Part shown: positions 1-12,311 of the stretch, in pieces
Layout: every line of letters begins with the position of its first letter
How positions within the stretch are numbered: the stretch's first letter is position 1
Assembly: GCA_021613335.1 (NCBI GenBank)
Contig: JAJTWR010000465.1
Location: 441,106-505,105 of the forward strand
Length of the DNA stretch: 64,000 bases
Direction of reading: 5' to 3'
DNA from: Whitmania pigra
Taxonomy: Eukaryota > Annelida > Clitellata > Hirudinida > Haemopidae
Position numbers and translations under genes: made by a program
The notes under the pieces: generated by a model
Seen by the model: the letters and a program-made list of their open reading frames with translations, nothing else
The model's database searches: none
Told to the model about the DNA's origin: nothing

Positions 1-198
1 TCGTAACAATATTTCTATGCAAAAAAATGGATTTTTGAGGAATTTGCGCTTAATTCTTGATCAAAGTGAAAAAAAATATACGAGTTATGTTCTTTAAGTA
101 TATTACACAGTTCTTCTAAATTTGAGTTTCTTACGATAATTTAAACTTAAGTTATTACAAAAAATGGGGACTGCCGTAACATTTTTTCTAGCACTGTA
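1..198. mobile_element. Right end of a Tc1/mariner-like element
   Basis: The sequence ends at 198 with an inverted terminus that, read on the minus strand, starts TACAGTGCTAGAAAAAATG. The same terminus, followed by related subterminal sequence, occurs at 53160. A TA at the end fits the TA target preference of Tc1/mariner elements. No transposase is visible in the 198 bases present; the rest lies outside the window. The insertion interrupts the protease reading frame of the retrotransposon to its right. Confidence 0.6.
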
Positions 199-679
199 CT
201 TCTTGAAGGTCTGATGTCGAAACCATCATTTCGCAGACTCCTAAGTTCGGGATTGAGTCTCCAGTTGCGGAAATATATTTCGTAGTGGAAGGTGTTAGCT
301 TGGGTTTTCCCCACTTGTTCCATATTTCCATTGAGCAAAAGTTATCCCTGGCTCCGCTGTCCAACTCGAAAACAAATTCTGAATTTGCAATTTGTAATTT
401 TTGTATGAGAGGAAAGTGGCTCGGAATTGTATGGATTGAATTCACTTTTCTCTCTTCTTTGAACTTTTTCTTTAAACAAGCTTTTTCTAAATGTCCTATG
501 ATTCCACAGAAGTTGCATTCAGTTTTGACATGCCTGCAATCATTGGCGTGGTGTCCTTTTGTTCCACATCTTGGACACATCCCTTTCGGTAATAGAAATT
601 TAGAGAGCTGTTGTACCTGGCGTCTTGGTTTGAAATTTACTTTTTCTTGTTTGTTGCCGGCAGGTTTGAACACTTTCAT
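188..679 (-). pseudogene. Nucleocapsid zinc knuckles and start of retroviral-type protease, truncated
   Basis: A 163-residue frame whose ATG overlaps the Gag stop. It holds two CCHC knuckles, CPRCGTKGHHANDC and CNFCGIIGHLEKAC (RNA-binding nucleocapsid), followed by FVFELDSGARDNF, where D-S-G is the active-site triad of an aspartic protease. The frame runs into the Tc1-like terminus at 198 and stops, so the protease lacks its C-terminal half and polymerase is not reached. This arrangement matches Gag-Pro of Gypsy/Ty3-type elements. The copy is dead as an autonomous element. Confidence 0.8.
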
Positions 680-1326
680 TACCGGTTCGTCCGGTGTGCC
701 GTGGCTTTGGCGACCTTAGAAGATTCTTCCACTTGCGTAGCGATTTCAACTGCCCGATTTAAAGTTAATTCATCTTCTGGAATTTTGAAAAGCGACTTGA
801 GAACCGCCTCGTTGTCAACAGAACACATAAATCTTGTTCTCAAGGCTTCGTCGAGTGTGTCCTCAATACTAGGAAAGTCGCACGTAGAAGCTGCTGTTCG
901 AATTTTCGCCGCGAGTTCTTGAATGGTCTCGCCATGTTGCCTTTTTATCTCGGTCCAAAATCTAAACCTTTCTCTCACAATAAATCTTTTGGGGTTGAAA
1001 TTTTCCATCATTACTGCTTGAATTTCCGAAAATTCTAACTTAATGACTTCACATGGAATTGTCTTTTGTGAAGCCGCAGTTTGCAAGAGTTTGTAAATTG
1101 AAGTTGACTGGTTTGTGAGAAAAACTCGAGTAATTTTTGAGGTCGGAATAGAGTTTGCTTCTGTAAAGGTTTGAAACCGACTCATGTAGTCACACCACAA
1201 CTCTATGTTCGGTTCGAAAGGCATGAAATTAGGGATGGTCATAGAATTCTCAGCAATTGAGCGAACCAAGGTTTCCATTTGTTTCGCAAATAGTTCCAAA
1301 AATTTAGCGATATCCGCCATTTTCAC
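679..1326 (-). CDS. Retrotransposon Gag protein (capsid part)
   Basis: A 215-residue frame starting MADIAKFLELF. The stretch around residues 35-50 (PFEPNIELWCDYMSRFQTF) is the type of opening seen in Gag proteins of Gypsy-like elements, where a phrase of the form F-x-x-W-x-x-Y-x-x-R-F precedes the helical capsid core. The later part, rich in charged helices with an ERFRFW segment, fits the retrotransposon Gag family. The stop overlaps the next ATG as TAATG, so the downstream zinc-knuckle/protease frame would need re-initiation or a frameshift. The product would be the structural shell protein of the element, not a host protein. Confidence 0.75.
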   Translation of the reverse strand: MKMADIAKFLELFAKQMETLVRSIAENSMTIPNFMPFEPNIELWCDYMSRFQTFTEANSIPTSKITRVFLTNQSTSIYKLLQTAASQKTIPCEVIKLEFSEIQAVMMENFNPKRFIVRERFRFWTEIKRQHGETIQELAAKIRTAASTCDFPSIEDTLDEALRTRFMCSVDNEAVLKSLFKIPEDELTLNRAVEIATQVEESSKVAKATAHRTNR

Positions 1327-1443
1327 CCAGTTTGAAATTCAAATGCACTGTTTCTGAACAAATTCTGACAAATCTTTTCTGTTGGTTTCCTTGAAAAATA
1401 TCACTTTTCAGACTTTGAAACTTTTCTTTCGCTGACTGCGCCA

Positions 1444-1685
1444 GTTGCTGGGTCTTTGTAACAATAACAACTACAACAGAAAACTTTATTGCTGTCAAAT
1501 ATTCAGGAACAGAAACTAGAACCGAAATATCGCTAATGGCTACCAAGTACGTAATATCACCAACTCGTTCCCGAGGCCAGTTCCTTTTATACCCAAGATG
1601 ACGTCACAACACTTACCAATATTGTCCAATTATTGACAGTATTAGTCACTAATGAATATATGATAATCTTATAAATGAGGCTACA
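1444..1685 (-). repeat. Probable LTR with TATA promoter
   Basis: On the minus strand this stretch directly precedes the primer-binding site and contains TATAAAAGG (complement of 1585-1593), a convincing core promoter for the element. The outer limit is uncertain, and no second LTR is inside the window to confirm it. Confidence 0.5.
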
Positions 1686-1831
1686 AGCATCCCTTAATCA
1701 GAATATAACAACCATCGAAAATTTTTTTATCCAGTTTAACGAAATTTAGTTTGGTGGAAAATATCAAGAATAATTTTACTATAATATTCATTTATTTATT
1801 CACTGGATATTTTCACTTTGAATCATTGCAG

Positions 1832-4800
1832 TTGGTTGATGGAAAGGCAGACATCACATATCCTGCGGAAGAATTTAGTCAAATACGAGTTGGACATCAA
1901 AGTTACAGCCTCTTCGTTCAAGCAAATGTCACCGAAGCAGTGACTGGAATCATTTTGCAAGGAAATAATACAATTCCAATAAAACCTTTTCGATATGAGA
2001 TGAAATTTTTGGATGTTTCTTCAAACAATTTTAAACCTGGATTTCCATATGCAGCGCATGTAAAAATTACTAAATCATTTGACATTCATTGTGATGAAAA
2101 AACTTTTTTTAGAGAATTATTTTCTCTAATGTCGTGTTAATAATTAATATTAGTCAATAGAAATTTGTTGATTTAAAACATTAAAAGAAAACTATTAACT
2201 TTTTACAGATTAAATTATCTCAACCAGATGGTTCGGAACCTAAGCTTTCAGATATACGATATCCCAATGGAACATTCAAATCTCTTGAAGTCAGTCTCAC
2301 TTATCAAAGTAATTATTATTATCATAGAGCACCATTAAGAGAGACACTGCCTGATTCGTCAAGTTTTACTGTGCCGCTGACTGCAAACGGATATGTCTTA
2401 TGTCAAGTACCAATTGAACTGGCTGACAAAGTTACCATAAAAGTATGTGAATAAGAATGACTTCGGTAGAACACGTGCCTTGCATGTCTCACAGCTCCGG
2501 TGATTATTAATTGTAAAAGTGAATAATTAAACGATTAACAGGCGACCTTTTATGACGATGAAAGTCAGCGACCAGTTGAGGCCTCTAAGCAACTCAAGTT
2601 ATTTGAGACTAGGGACGGAAAACACATTCAACTGTCTCTCTTAAGTGGTGACACTGTATTAAAGGTATTTATTATGAATGTGATGTTGTGTATGAGAATA
2701 TGTTTTACTTATTCTATTTTCAGCCAAGATCCTCTCTGCATTTCAATATCAGGACAAGTGAGAACATTAATTCGTATCAACATCAGGTATGTAATGAGTA
2801 CCAATAAAATCCTTCTAGTTTGTAATTTTTTGTCAATTTAATAATTATTTTAGATAATTGGAAAGGGGAAAATACATCATTCAGACCTTCATTATTTGGA
2901 AATTCCATCGAATAACAACACATTCTCAATCTTCGTTTCTGAACACATGGCTTTAAATCTTGCACCTCAAGCAACCATCATTGTATTTTATATTACTAGT
3001 ACTGGTGAGCTTGTGGCCGACAGTCTTTCGCTTCCAGTCACCGACTACATGGCCAACAAGGTTTTATGCTTTGGATTTTAGGATTATATTTTTAATGGTG
3101 TTCAGTTGTTATATTACTTGTATTAATATTTACGTTAGTAAAGTAACAAAGATGCAAATGTTATTCAAAATTTACATAAACTGATAACCCTAATAAAATT
3201 AGCAATAATAATTAAATATTAAATTAACTTTATTGTAGGTGACGCTGTCCATAATTCCAGAATCAACATCACCAGGTGAGGAGGTTTTGGTGCGAGTCAA
3301 TGCATCTCAGGATTCCTTTGTTTCACTGTCTGCAATTGATCAGAGTGTGCTTCTGCTTAGTGCTGGAAATGAAATCAACCGCAAAATGGTAGTTTTTTTT
3401 AACAACTTTATATCATCCTTACACAATGCGTTTACAACATTTATTAGCTTTATGAAGATCTGAATAAATACACAAATGACAAAACTTTGAGAAATGATGA
3501 CTTTATATTTTGGAGATTTTGTTGGCCAATTTGGATTGGCGGGAGTAATACAGATCGTTTGCTAAAAGTTAGTCTGCTTCATCCTCAACTTATTATAATC
3601 GTTGATGACATTTACTAATTGTTTTTAGTTTTTCATCACTAACTATATTGTATATTGATAAATTCCTTTATTTATTATTATTATCAAGGAAATAGTGCCG
3701 TTTATCTTTTTTTTTTTAGAATTCAGGACTCTTCGTTTTGACAAATTTTCACATCGATGCCGAATGGCATAGGGAACCTCCCGTCTATTATTCACCTTTC
3801 CGTAAGGGCAAGTACTTTTTTTATTGCGATAATTTAGTTTAACGTTCTTTTTTTACTTTTTATATTTTAATCTGAAAAAATAAAGTAACTTTTTTTAATT
3901 TTTTCGAACTTTTCATAAAATTTACATCTTGAAATATCAGCTTTTTATTTGATTGTTCATTATTTTGTTCTCGTTCTTGTTTACATTGATTTTAAAAGTA
4001 AAAGATTTTAATACGATACATTATGTCTCATTGGCGATTTATTATTGTCTGGCGAGCAGGTTAGTTTATTTGGATGCAATGTGTTAAGTATGCAGCCCAG
4101 ACTTAGACTCAACCTCATCGTTATTTCATCCATAAGCTATTACTCGCTAAGTTGAAACATAATCGCCCATAGCGCCTTTTATATCTTTTCATAGATATTT
4201 TGGCATTTAAAATAAACAATTAAAGTATACAAACATACAATGTTAATTTAACTGTTTTTAGTGTTGTTGCTATAATTAGTTATTATTATCATGTCGTTCA
4301 ATCCATGGAAACGTAATTAATTGCATAACAAAACCAGTTGATAAAAATGTCAATGAATCCATTTCAGTTTATTTTATCGTACCAATATTTGTTTTAACTA
4401 GCTTTTATCGTATTAAATACTTCTAAACCATTTTTAACTATTAGTCGTCTTACAAATTATTAATAACATTATCATTACGTCTTCAGGTTCTGACAGAGTC
4501 CAAACATCTGCTGGAAGGCCTGGAATGCCTGGAATGCTTGGAATGCCAGCTCCATCCCCTCCCAATTCTCTTGATCCCTTTCCACCTGATTTCGTTTCGA
4601 GTCCAAGGGCTAATTTTCCAGAAACTTGGATTTGGAGTGACGTGCAAGTTAGGTAATCAAAATTAAAATGTGGTGAAACTAAATCTAATTATATACTGAC
4701 TATATAGATTACTAATTTAAAAATACATTTTGTATCAGTAAGTCACGCAAGCAATTAAAGTATATGCTGAAGTATTTTCTTTTTGGTAGTCCTCATTTAA

Positions 4801-7800
4801 AGACATTATAAAAATTTATGTCATTGTTATTTGCACAAATTATTCAACATACTTTGAATATTGCATGAAAAAAGCAATTTTGATCTATGAAGATCTGAAG
4901 GATTGCTTGAGTTGAAGTACAAAGTACCCGACACAATCACATCATGGGTTGCTTCCGCCTTCGCTACAAGCAATAGATTTGGTCTTGGGATTACTGAAAG
5001 TTCAGCCAAGGTGATTTTTCATTTTCAGTTTAAAAAATATATCTAAACAGCTTATTTTATATGTTTGCAGCTAACAGTGATAAAGCCATTCTTCATTTTG
5101 TTAAATCTCCCTTACTCTGTCATAAGAGGAGAAGAATTTGCCTTACAAGTGACTGTTTTCAACTATTTCGGAGCAGATCTACCGGTTGGTATGAACTTAC
5201 CATGTTAGAATATTCAGTTCAAAGACTTATGTCAATGTATTTGATCTCATTTCAGTCGAAACCAGAAATTATTAAATTGTTTATCTTAAATCAATAAAAT
5301 TACCCTCACCATTGATTTTCCACAATTTAAACCATTAATTTAATTTTTGCACACATAAGATTTACTGATTTCTTAAAGCAATTTTTGATAGTCAATATTT
5401 TAATTGTGAACAAATTCGTAAGCACAAGCATTGAATTCCAATAGACTATTTAAAACAAAAACTGGAAATATTAATTTTTACACCATAAGTTATTTTATAA
5501 TTAGGATACAAATACTGTTTTTATTACAATCTTTGTTTTTTGTCTGAGACCTACGGCTTCATTAACGTCCTAAATGCAAATTGAATGTTTGAATATTTTT
5601 TTCCCAGGTAACCGTGACTTTGCCACTGACCAATTACTACCATGTTAAAGAATGCTACATGGGGACAGAAAGAAATCTTGACGAGGCAGCACACAAAAAT
5701 ATATTCGTGGGTTATATTATTTTAAATGAATAGTTTCCATTTATAATAACTTATAAATTTATGTACAAATTGCACATTAAAAGGTGAAAGACAATGACGC
5801 AGTCACAATATATTTTTGGATAGTTCCAACATCTATTGGTCAGATTCCTATCGAAGTGAGAGCAGTCACAACTGTGGCAGGTGATTCGCTCATCAGAAAT
5901 TTGCTGGTTAAGGTTTGTGAAATAATGAGTATGTTTCAAGATTGAAATAAATTATTGTAATTTTAATTTTTAATGATCTCCTTCTAAAACGTCTCCATAT
6001 TATTTAACAGCCTGAAGGAGAACAGCAATCCTACAGCTCTTCATCCCTGATAAGAATTCCTTCAGAGGATTTATCAGTGATAAACTTTGACGTGTCCCTT
6101 CCTCCTCCTGAAATTCTTGTGCCTGATTCCGTCATTATTGAAGCGACACTTATAGGTATATTCTTATTATTAATGATATAATAGTATATTCTTATATATA
6201 ATATATATTCTAATGAATTGATATCTATATAATGTAAATTACACAGCTTTTTTTTACAAATTACGACAAATGCAGGGGATGTCTTGGGTACCACAATCAA
6301 CAATCTTGACAATTTGCTAAAAATGCCTTACGGATGTGGAGAACAGAATATGGTTACTCTTGCTCCCGATGTTTACATCGTCAAATATCTCACTGCCACA
6401 AATCAACTTACTGAGGAGATCAAGAATAAGGCTTTGGAATTCATTAATGCAGGTTATTGAATATTGGAAGCATTGATCTCTTAAACTGCGTGAAGCATTA
6501 AAAAGCGTTTTTTTTTATAATATAAGGAATATTGCATAATTTCTAACATTATAGGATACCAAAGAGAACTAACGTATCAGAGAACAGATGGATCATTTAG
6601 TGCATTCGGTAACAGCGATGAAGCTGGAAGTGTATGGTTGGTACTTTTCCTTTTCATTTTATCATCTTTTTTCATGGTATTTTGATTCGATCTATTAGTT
6701 GGTATTATTTGAATTGTCATAAGCTTTTAAATACAATAAATTTTAAATTTTAAAATTTCACATTGTTGAAGGTTGAGTGCTTTTGTCACAAAAGTGTTCC
6801 GTGATGCTCAAGATTTCATACCTGTTGATGATGGAAAAATGGCTAACACAATGAGATGGATACTTCGACATCAAGATGACATTGGTTTGTTTAGTGAACC
6901 TTCTGGTGGTAAAGTCCTTCATACAGCGATGCAGGTAAATGCTTCTTTAACCATTCCGTATTCTATCCCATATAAACACTTCTCAGGCAAATATTCAAAA
7001 CATTTCTAATAACCTTTATTTACAAATGCATAATATTATAAATTGTAATATAAGTTCATCTAGATACCTATACTTGAAATCATGAAGCAAAAACATCTTA
7101 AATCATCAGAAAATATTTGACTGCTCTATTCTCTGAAAAGTTCTGTTTTTATATCAAAATGTAATTTACTTTTTTATGTTACTGCTACATTTATTTTAAA
7201 TGTAAGACTATATCTTTATTTTGTTGGAAAAGTTTAATTTTAAAACAAATATTTTAAGAGATATCACGTTTTAAAAATAGCTGTAAAGGTATAAAAAGAA
7301 AAAAAATTCGAGCAATAACCGCTAATTTTTGTATAACTTTCTTCATAAGCTGTAATTAAATAAAATTGCAATTATTTGTATTTAGGGTGGTACCTCATCC
7401 GGTATCGGTTTAACTGCATATGTTCTTATATCAATCCTTGTCAACAAAGATATTAATGTGAGTTATTATAAAGTTTGGTATTCTTTGTTTATAACAAATA
7501 TTCAAAATAAAATTGATTTATTTATGATTTAGTTATATAATATCAAATCAGATCTATGGCATGGAAGATAAAATAAAGAAATCAGTATCCTATTTGGAAG
7601 GGCAATTTGAAGCGCATAACCAAGATCCTTACGTATTAAGCATTATTGGATATGCATTATATTTGGCTGAAAGTCCAAGGCTTAATGATGTACTGGCAAC
7701 TCTAAATTTGTTGGCAGTGCAACAAGGTTTGTTTATAATCTAATTCATTAATATTTAATGAAAAAAATTATGTAATCTAAAAGTATATTTAACTTGGTTA

Positions 7801-9407
7801 TTGCTCTTGTTCACGTTGTAAGAAAACGCTTTTGCATCTCCAAAGGCGGCTTGAAGCATTGGCACAAATCAGTTCCCGGAGAAGATTCTCATTCTTCCTA
7901 CTTTAAACCTCAGAGTAATGACATTGAAATGACCTCATACGTGCTACAAATTTATGCTTCACAATTGAGTCTCAACGATGCTATTCCTATTGCAAAATGG
8001 CTCATTTCCAAAAGAAATCCTGAAGGAGGATTTACTTCCACTCAGGTTATTACCATAAATTATCCTTACATTGATAATTATAAATAAAAATGCAATTATG
8101 TGAAGGATACCGTGCTCGGCTTAGAAGCTTTGGCAATGTTCGGGCACATGGTTTCACCATCGGCAAATGCTGATGGCCTCAATGTGCAAGTGACTCAAAA
8201 CGCCAATGAAAATGTGCATACATTTGCCAAGGTCAACAAAGAAACGGCCCTTCTGCTTCAATCTCACCAAGTTAGTCATTTGCGTGGCATCATGAGAAGA
8301 AATGCTTAATTTTGATGAATGTTTCACCATTAATTATTTTGGAATTTAATTTAATTTATTATTAATTAATGTATTATGGATTATTAATTACATCATGAAA
8401 GTCATGATGTCTTTAATTGTTTCACCAGCTTCCTTCGGACGCAAGCAGCGTGTCCTTTTCGGCAACTGGAGAAGGAATGGCCTTGGTTCAAGTGAGAAAT
8501 GCTTTTTATCATGTTCTAGTTATCTCACCGTATTTCCTTTGCAGTATTTGCTGACCAATCATAAATTCAATTTGATGCTTTGTTTCAGTTAAATGTTAGG
8601 TGCAACGTGAAATCTGGGACTGAAAATACCTTCCTCCACCAAGATCTTCAAACAAATTCAAATGACACCAGAATAAATCTTCACATTTGTGCACGGTAGC
8701 AACTGTTATTATCTTCAAACATATTGAGTTCTTTGTATTTAATAGATTATATAAATTGTAGTTGGAATGGACCTGAAGAAACAGGAATGGTACTAACAGA
8801 AGTTAATTTGTTGACCGGTTACACTCTCGCAGAAGATTATTCTGATGTTTTAAAAGAGCAAATTGGAAACATTTTCAAGAAAGCAGAATTTAGCAACAAT
8901 CGTCTTTCCATTTATCTCGACGAAGTGAGTAATTATCTGAGTAATCGGATACAATCTCAAAAATTGCATTTCAAATAAGTTTTTCACTTTTGAATGTTTA
9001 AAAATGATAAATTCAACTTTTCAAAACAATTTAAAAATATCTTTTTTATAATTGAATATTAAATTATTTTGAAATTGTTTATTCAGCTCAGTGAAATATG
9101 TTTCGTTGTTAATTTCAAATCCATATTTCACGTGAAAGACGTAAAACCGGCACTGGTCAAAACCTATAGATATTATTCACCAGGTATAAAGTTTAACAGT
9201 ATTTTGTTTGCAACAACTATATTAATTTGCAGAAACAAAACATGTTGATGTTTCAATTTGACTGATACGACAGATTAAATAATACTTTTAGGAGTATCTG
9301 CAAGCGGTTACTATTCACCAACATCAACATCAGCCAGTGTTAACATTTGTGATTCAATGTTTAATCAACCTGATGATAGCAATAACCAAATTATTACCTT
9401 TAACTGA
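1832..9407 (+). CDS. Alpha-2-macroglobulin-like thioester protein, copy 1 (exons 11-36 visible)
   Basis: Secreted thioester protease inhibitor of the A2M/TEP family. Exons: 1832-2059, 2209-2442, 2542-2664, 2724-2786, 2854-3060, 3239-3388, 3448-3567, 3720-3801, 4487-4652, 4893-5010, 5071-5184, 5608-5706, 5784-5912, 6011-6155, 6276-6452, 6555-6636, 6772-6934, 7386-7457, 7552-7726, 7846-8045, 8106-8270, 8429-8491, 8589-8695, 8762-8924, 9087-9183, 9292-9407. They join in frame to 1185 residues and a TGA. The bait exon (4487-4652) is Gly/Met/Pro-rich and ends FPETWIWSD, the conserved phrase after the A2M bait. The thioester GCGEQ is at 6332-6346. A KVLHTAM segment puts His where C3 has its catalytic His. 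Counterparts of exons 1-10 (signal peptide, first MG domains) are not seen: a retrotransposon occupies the sequence to the left, and they may lie outside the window or be lost. Confidence 0.9.
6046..6466 (+). repeat. Near-identical tract shared with copy 2 (thioester region)
   Basis: From within exon 24 to just past exon 25, including the intron at 6156-6275, this stretch is essentially identical to about 22790-23206 in copy 2. The sequence diverges sharply on both sides: exon 24 differs in its first 35 bases, and the next introns share nothing after GTTATT. This is the pattern of a gene-conversion tract. Confidence 0.85.
7846..8920 (+). repeat. Near-identical tract shared with copy 2 (late thioester domain to receptor-binding region)
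   Basis: Exons 30-34 and all four introns between them match 24241-25319 with only scattered single-base differences. The introns upstream of exon 30 and downstream of exon 34 are unrelated between the copies. Exons 27-29, just before, differ at many positions. A recent conversion or unequal exchange explains this better than uniform divergence. Confidence 0.85.
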
Positions 9408-10460
9408 ACGATTACTTTTAGAACTACATATGAAAAAAACTTGATTTAAATAGTTACAACTCTAACTTAACATTGTTTTATTTTCTGCATTTGCTGATTG
9501 ATAATGAGTTTCAGACTTTAGATTTGATTAATAAATTAACTATTTACTATTGTCTTTTTTTTATTTTTGTTTTAGTTTATTTATTTATTTGATTATAGTC
9601 CGTTGCATAACTGAGATGATTTGGACAATGTTTTTAGTTGCAATGAAAGTACTTAAATATCTGTCTAAAACAGTGGGGCGGCACGTGGCTAGAGGTGTCA
9701 TATCAAAATCCCTAGCCGCGACTCTGGTCTAAAAAAAGGAAGTAAAGCCAGTATCTGTACCAACATTATTTTAAAGCCATTTTATTTGTCAGAATTACTG
9801 ATTTACATTTACAAAGTAAAAATCATTATGAAGTCCACTTAAATAGGTTTTAAATTTTTTCCTTTTTTTTTTCTTTAAAGTTCGAAATCGATTATCTTAT
9901 TTTCCTTTATTGACCAGAGCAAGAAATAAACAACATAAACATTATCAAATTATATAGAATAATTTCTTTTCATAACCGCTGTGAAGAGAACAAACAAAAA
10001 ATGGTGCTCATTCGCCCTCTTCCTCCAAACTTAACATTTTTTACATAAAATATAAAAGTAATACATAAGGTCTCGCCATTTTAGACCATTTTAAACCCCT
10101 CACCCCAGGTAACACTCTGTCTTAAACCTCAGACTCTTAAAAGATGTCCAAACTACAAATTTAGCAACTGACTCAATTAAAATCTAAAATATGCTTAACT
10201 TAAGACATTATACTTAATTATATCTATTTTTTATTTTTAATATTTACGAACTATAAATTTCTTGACATTTACATAAAACACATTATAATTTCTCCATTTC
10301 AGGTCAATTCAGAGACTTTCAAAATGCTGGGAGATAAACGATTAAGTCACTTAAACAAAGTTTTTTTTTAGCAAAATAAGCTCTATCAACCATGATTAAA
10401 AGTAAATTTCCGATATCAAAATCATAATTTCCAGACAAAACCATAATTTTAATTTCTAAT
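9408..10460. other. Spacer after A2M copy 1, no gene seen
   Basis: AT-rich, with short open stretches only. I see no domain, RNA gene or clear repeat that I can name. Confidence 0.5.
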
Positions 10461-10511
10461 TTGTGCAACTGGAACGGCTCTCAAGAGACGGGAATGGTGT
10501 TAATTGAAGTT
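10461..10511 (+). pseudogene. Fragment of a third A2M exon (exon 34 counterpart)
   Basis: Translates as CNWNGSQETGMVLIEV, matching the start of exon 34 in both complete copies ([15 protein letters not shown] and [15 protein letters not shown]), with many differences at the DNA level. It is cut at about 10511 by sequence of a hAT element. It implies a third, degraded A2M unit between the two genes. No other exons of it were found nearby. Confidence 0.7.
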
Positions 10512-11930
10512 GTTGGCACCCCGTCAATATAGCCCGCTGACAAAATAGCCCAGTCGTCACAGACAATGCACGCAACATGATAGATGCAATCGGACGAACT
10601 GATTATGGCCACATACCATGTATTGCACACTGTCTTCAATTTAGCATATTAGCAGGTTTGAAGGCAGTCAACTCATCACCTCATTTGGAAAAATGTCGAC
10701 ACTTAGATGGGCATTTGAAGCATAGCTCGGCCAACTTATCTGAACTGAAGAGAAGCCCTTCCAGTGTCCATCAGATGTCATTTTTCACAAATTACAGCAG
10801 GATACAGCAAATTGTTGGAACAGAACCTATACAATTTTGGCCAGGTTGTTGGAAGTCAAAGATGCCATCTAAAAAAATTACATTGACTATCCAGACAAGC
10901 ACAGTGGGCCTAAACTGGCAGAGTTGGCTTGGGACAAAATGGCTAAATTTACGTCAGTGTTAGGCTCACTTGCAGAAGCTACAAAATATGTCGGGAATGA
11001 ACAATATGTGAAATGTTCTGCTGTTCTTTCGTTAGAGGCCTTTTTGTCAAAGGTGAATGATGATGATCCAGGTTACATTGCGCGTTTCATAAGGTCAGCA
11101 TTCAAAGACTTCTCGGACAGAATTGAAGGCATTGATGCTTTGCCAACATTGCAGTTGGCTGTGGCCTTAGATCCTCGGTACAAGAAATTCACTTTTCTAA
11201 GAATAGCAAAACAAGAAAAGTATGGAAAGCTTTTGACAATTCAGATCCTTCTGCAATAGAAAACAGCGAGCAGGACGTCCAACAGAAGAAAAAAAACAGC
11301 GAAGAAACAAAAACTTACTCTGTTGATGAGAGATTCTGAATCACAGTCCTCAGCTGGCGAATCAGATGCAATACACAATGTAGAGTCCGAGCTGATGAGC
11401 GGTATCATGAAGAAGCTCCCATTCCAGAAACAGAGGATCCCCTCACGTGGTGGAAACTTAATATGAAGAGTAGAAATAAGTTTGGCCCTAGAACACTGCC
11501 TTGAGGGACTCCACTTGTGACAGAAACTTCATCAGAAATAAATCCATTAATATTGACTCTTTGTGTCCTCAAATTGAGAAAATCCATAAGCCAACCATTC
11601 AGATTGTCACTAAAGCCATGTTTGTTTACGTAATGTCTAAAGTGATACCTTCAATAAAGTGACTGATTGATTCTCAGTGTTTTTCTAGAAGTTTTTAAGC
11701 TAATAAACAAATTTACAATGTGTTTGTGAAGTTAAGTCATTGATTCTTTTAGCTAACTAAGATCGTATGGTTGTGTGTAGTGCGTACTGACTAATGCATA
11801 GTGACGATGCAACCAGATCAGCTAAAAGTAGTTGAAATTTATGTGCCTTATAATTAATCGAATTTAATCGATTGATCAATATTTTTCCGATTAATCGATC
11901 AAGAAAATTTTAATCGTACGCAGTCCTATA
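10512..11930 (+). mobile_element. hAT (ZBED-type) transposase relic
   Basis: The stretch VTDNARNMIDAIGRTDYGHIP followed by CIAHCLQFSILAGL (about 10550-10660) is the hAT core in which an Asp-containing TDNA motif precedes CxAH. A second part (10924-11259) has the late helical region with ALDPRYKKFTFL, the conserved LDPRfK phrase. A short PxTWW segment follows near 11440. Frames are broken and no complete transposase remains. Near 11860-11920, repeats of the TAATCGATTAATCGAT type resemble hAT subterminal sequence. Borders are approximate. The element interrupts the A2M exon fragment on its left. Confidence 0.75.
11460..11640 (-). pseudogene. LINE reverse transcriptase fragment inside the hAT relic
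   Basis: Minus-strand translation gives HGFSDNLNGWLMDFLNLRTQ followed by VNINGFISDEVSVTSGVPQG and SVLGPNLF. The phrase VPQGSVLGP(x)LF is the diagnostic reverse-transcriptase motif of Jockey/CR1-type LINEs, just downstream of where the catalytic YADD box would be. Only about 60 codons survive. Confidence 0.85.
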
Positions 11931-12311
11931 TGAAATGTTTCTTCTTATTTTCCTCGATTCAATATAATTATTAATTCACAATTTGGTGAATTATTTTGAA
12001 ATATAAAAATTTTGTTGGGTCTTCTGGGTAACAGTAGATGGAAAACACAGTTGAAGCCAAATTAATTTCTGGCAATGGAGGATATGTGGGCCTAAAGGCA
12101 TCTCATTAATATCCGTTGCCAATGCTTAAACTTTTAAGAAGATAATGTAACATCCAACATCAAGAGAAGAGAAATCGTAATAGAGAGCTACAAGCTGAGC
12201 AAACCATGGTCCATAAATCAAATCCCAACATTAGGAAAATGGCCTAAAAGCTGAAAAATTTTGATTTAATGACTAAACATTAATTTATGATATATTTTCA
12301 GAAGAAAGCGG

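Larger units (their letters stand above)
199..1685 (-). mobile_element. Gypsy-like LTR retrotransposon, 5' part (LTR, PBS, gag, start of pro)
   Basis: On the minus strand the order is: a probable LTR (about 1685 to 1444) with a TATA box, a primer-binding site at 1443-1431 that starts TGGCGCAGTCAGC, a Gag frame, and a zinc-knuckle/protease frame that is cut off by the transposon ending at 198. Reverse transcriptase and integrase are absent. The LTR outer border near 1685 is a guess based on a TGTAG start. The element lies about 150 bases upstream of the first visible exon of A2M copy 1, on the opposite strand. Confidence 0.75.
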
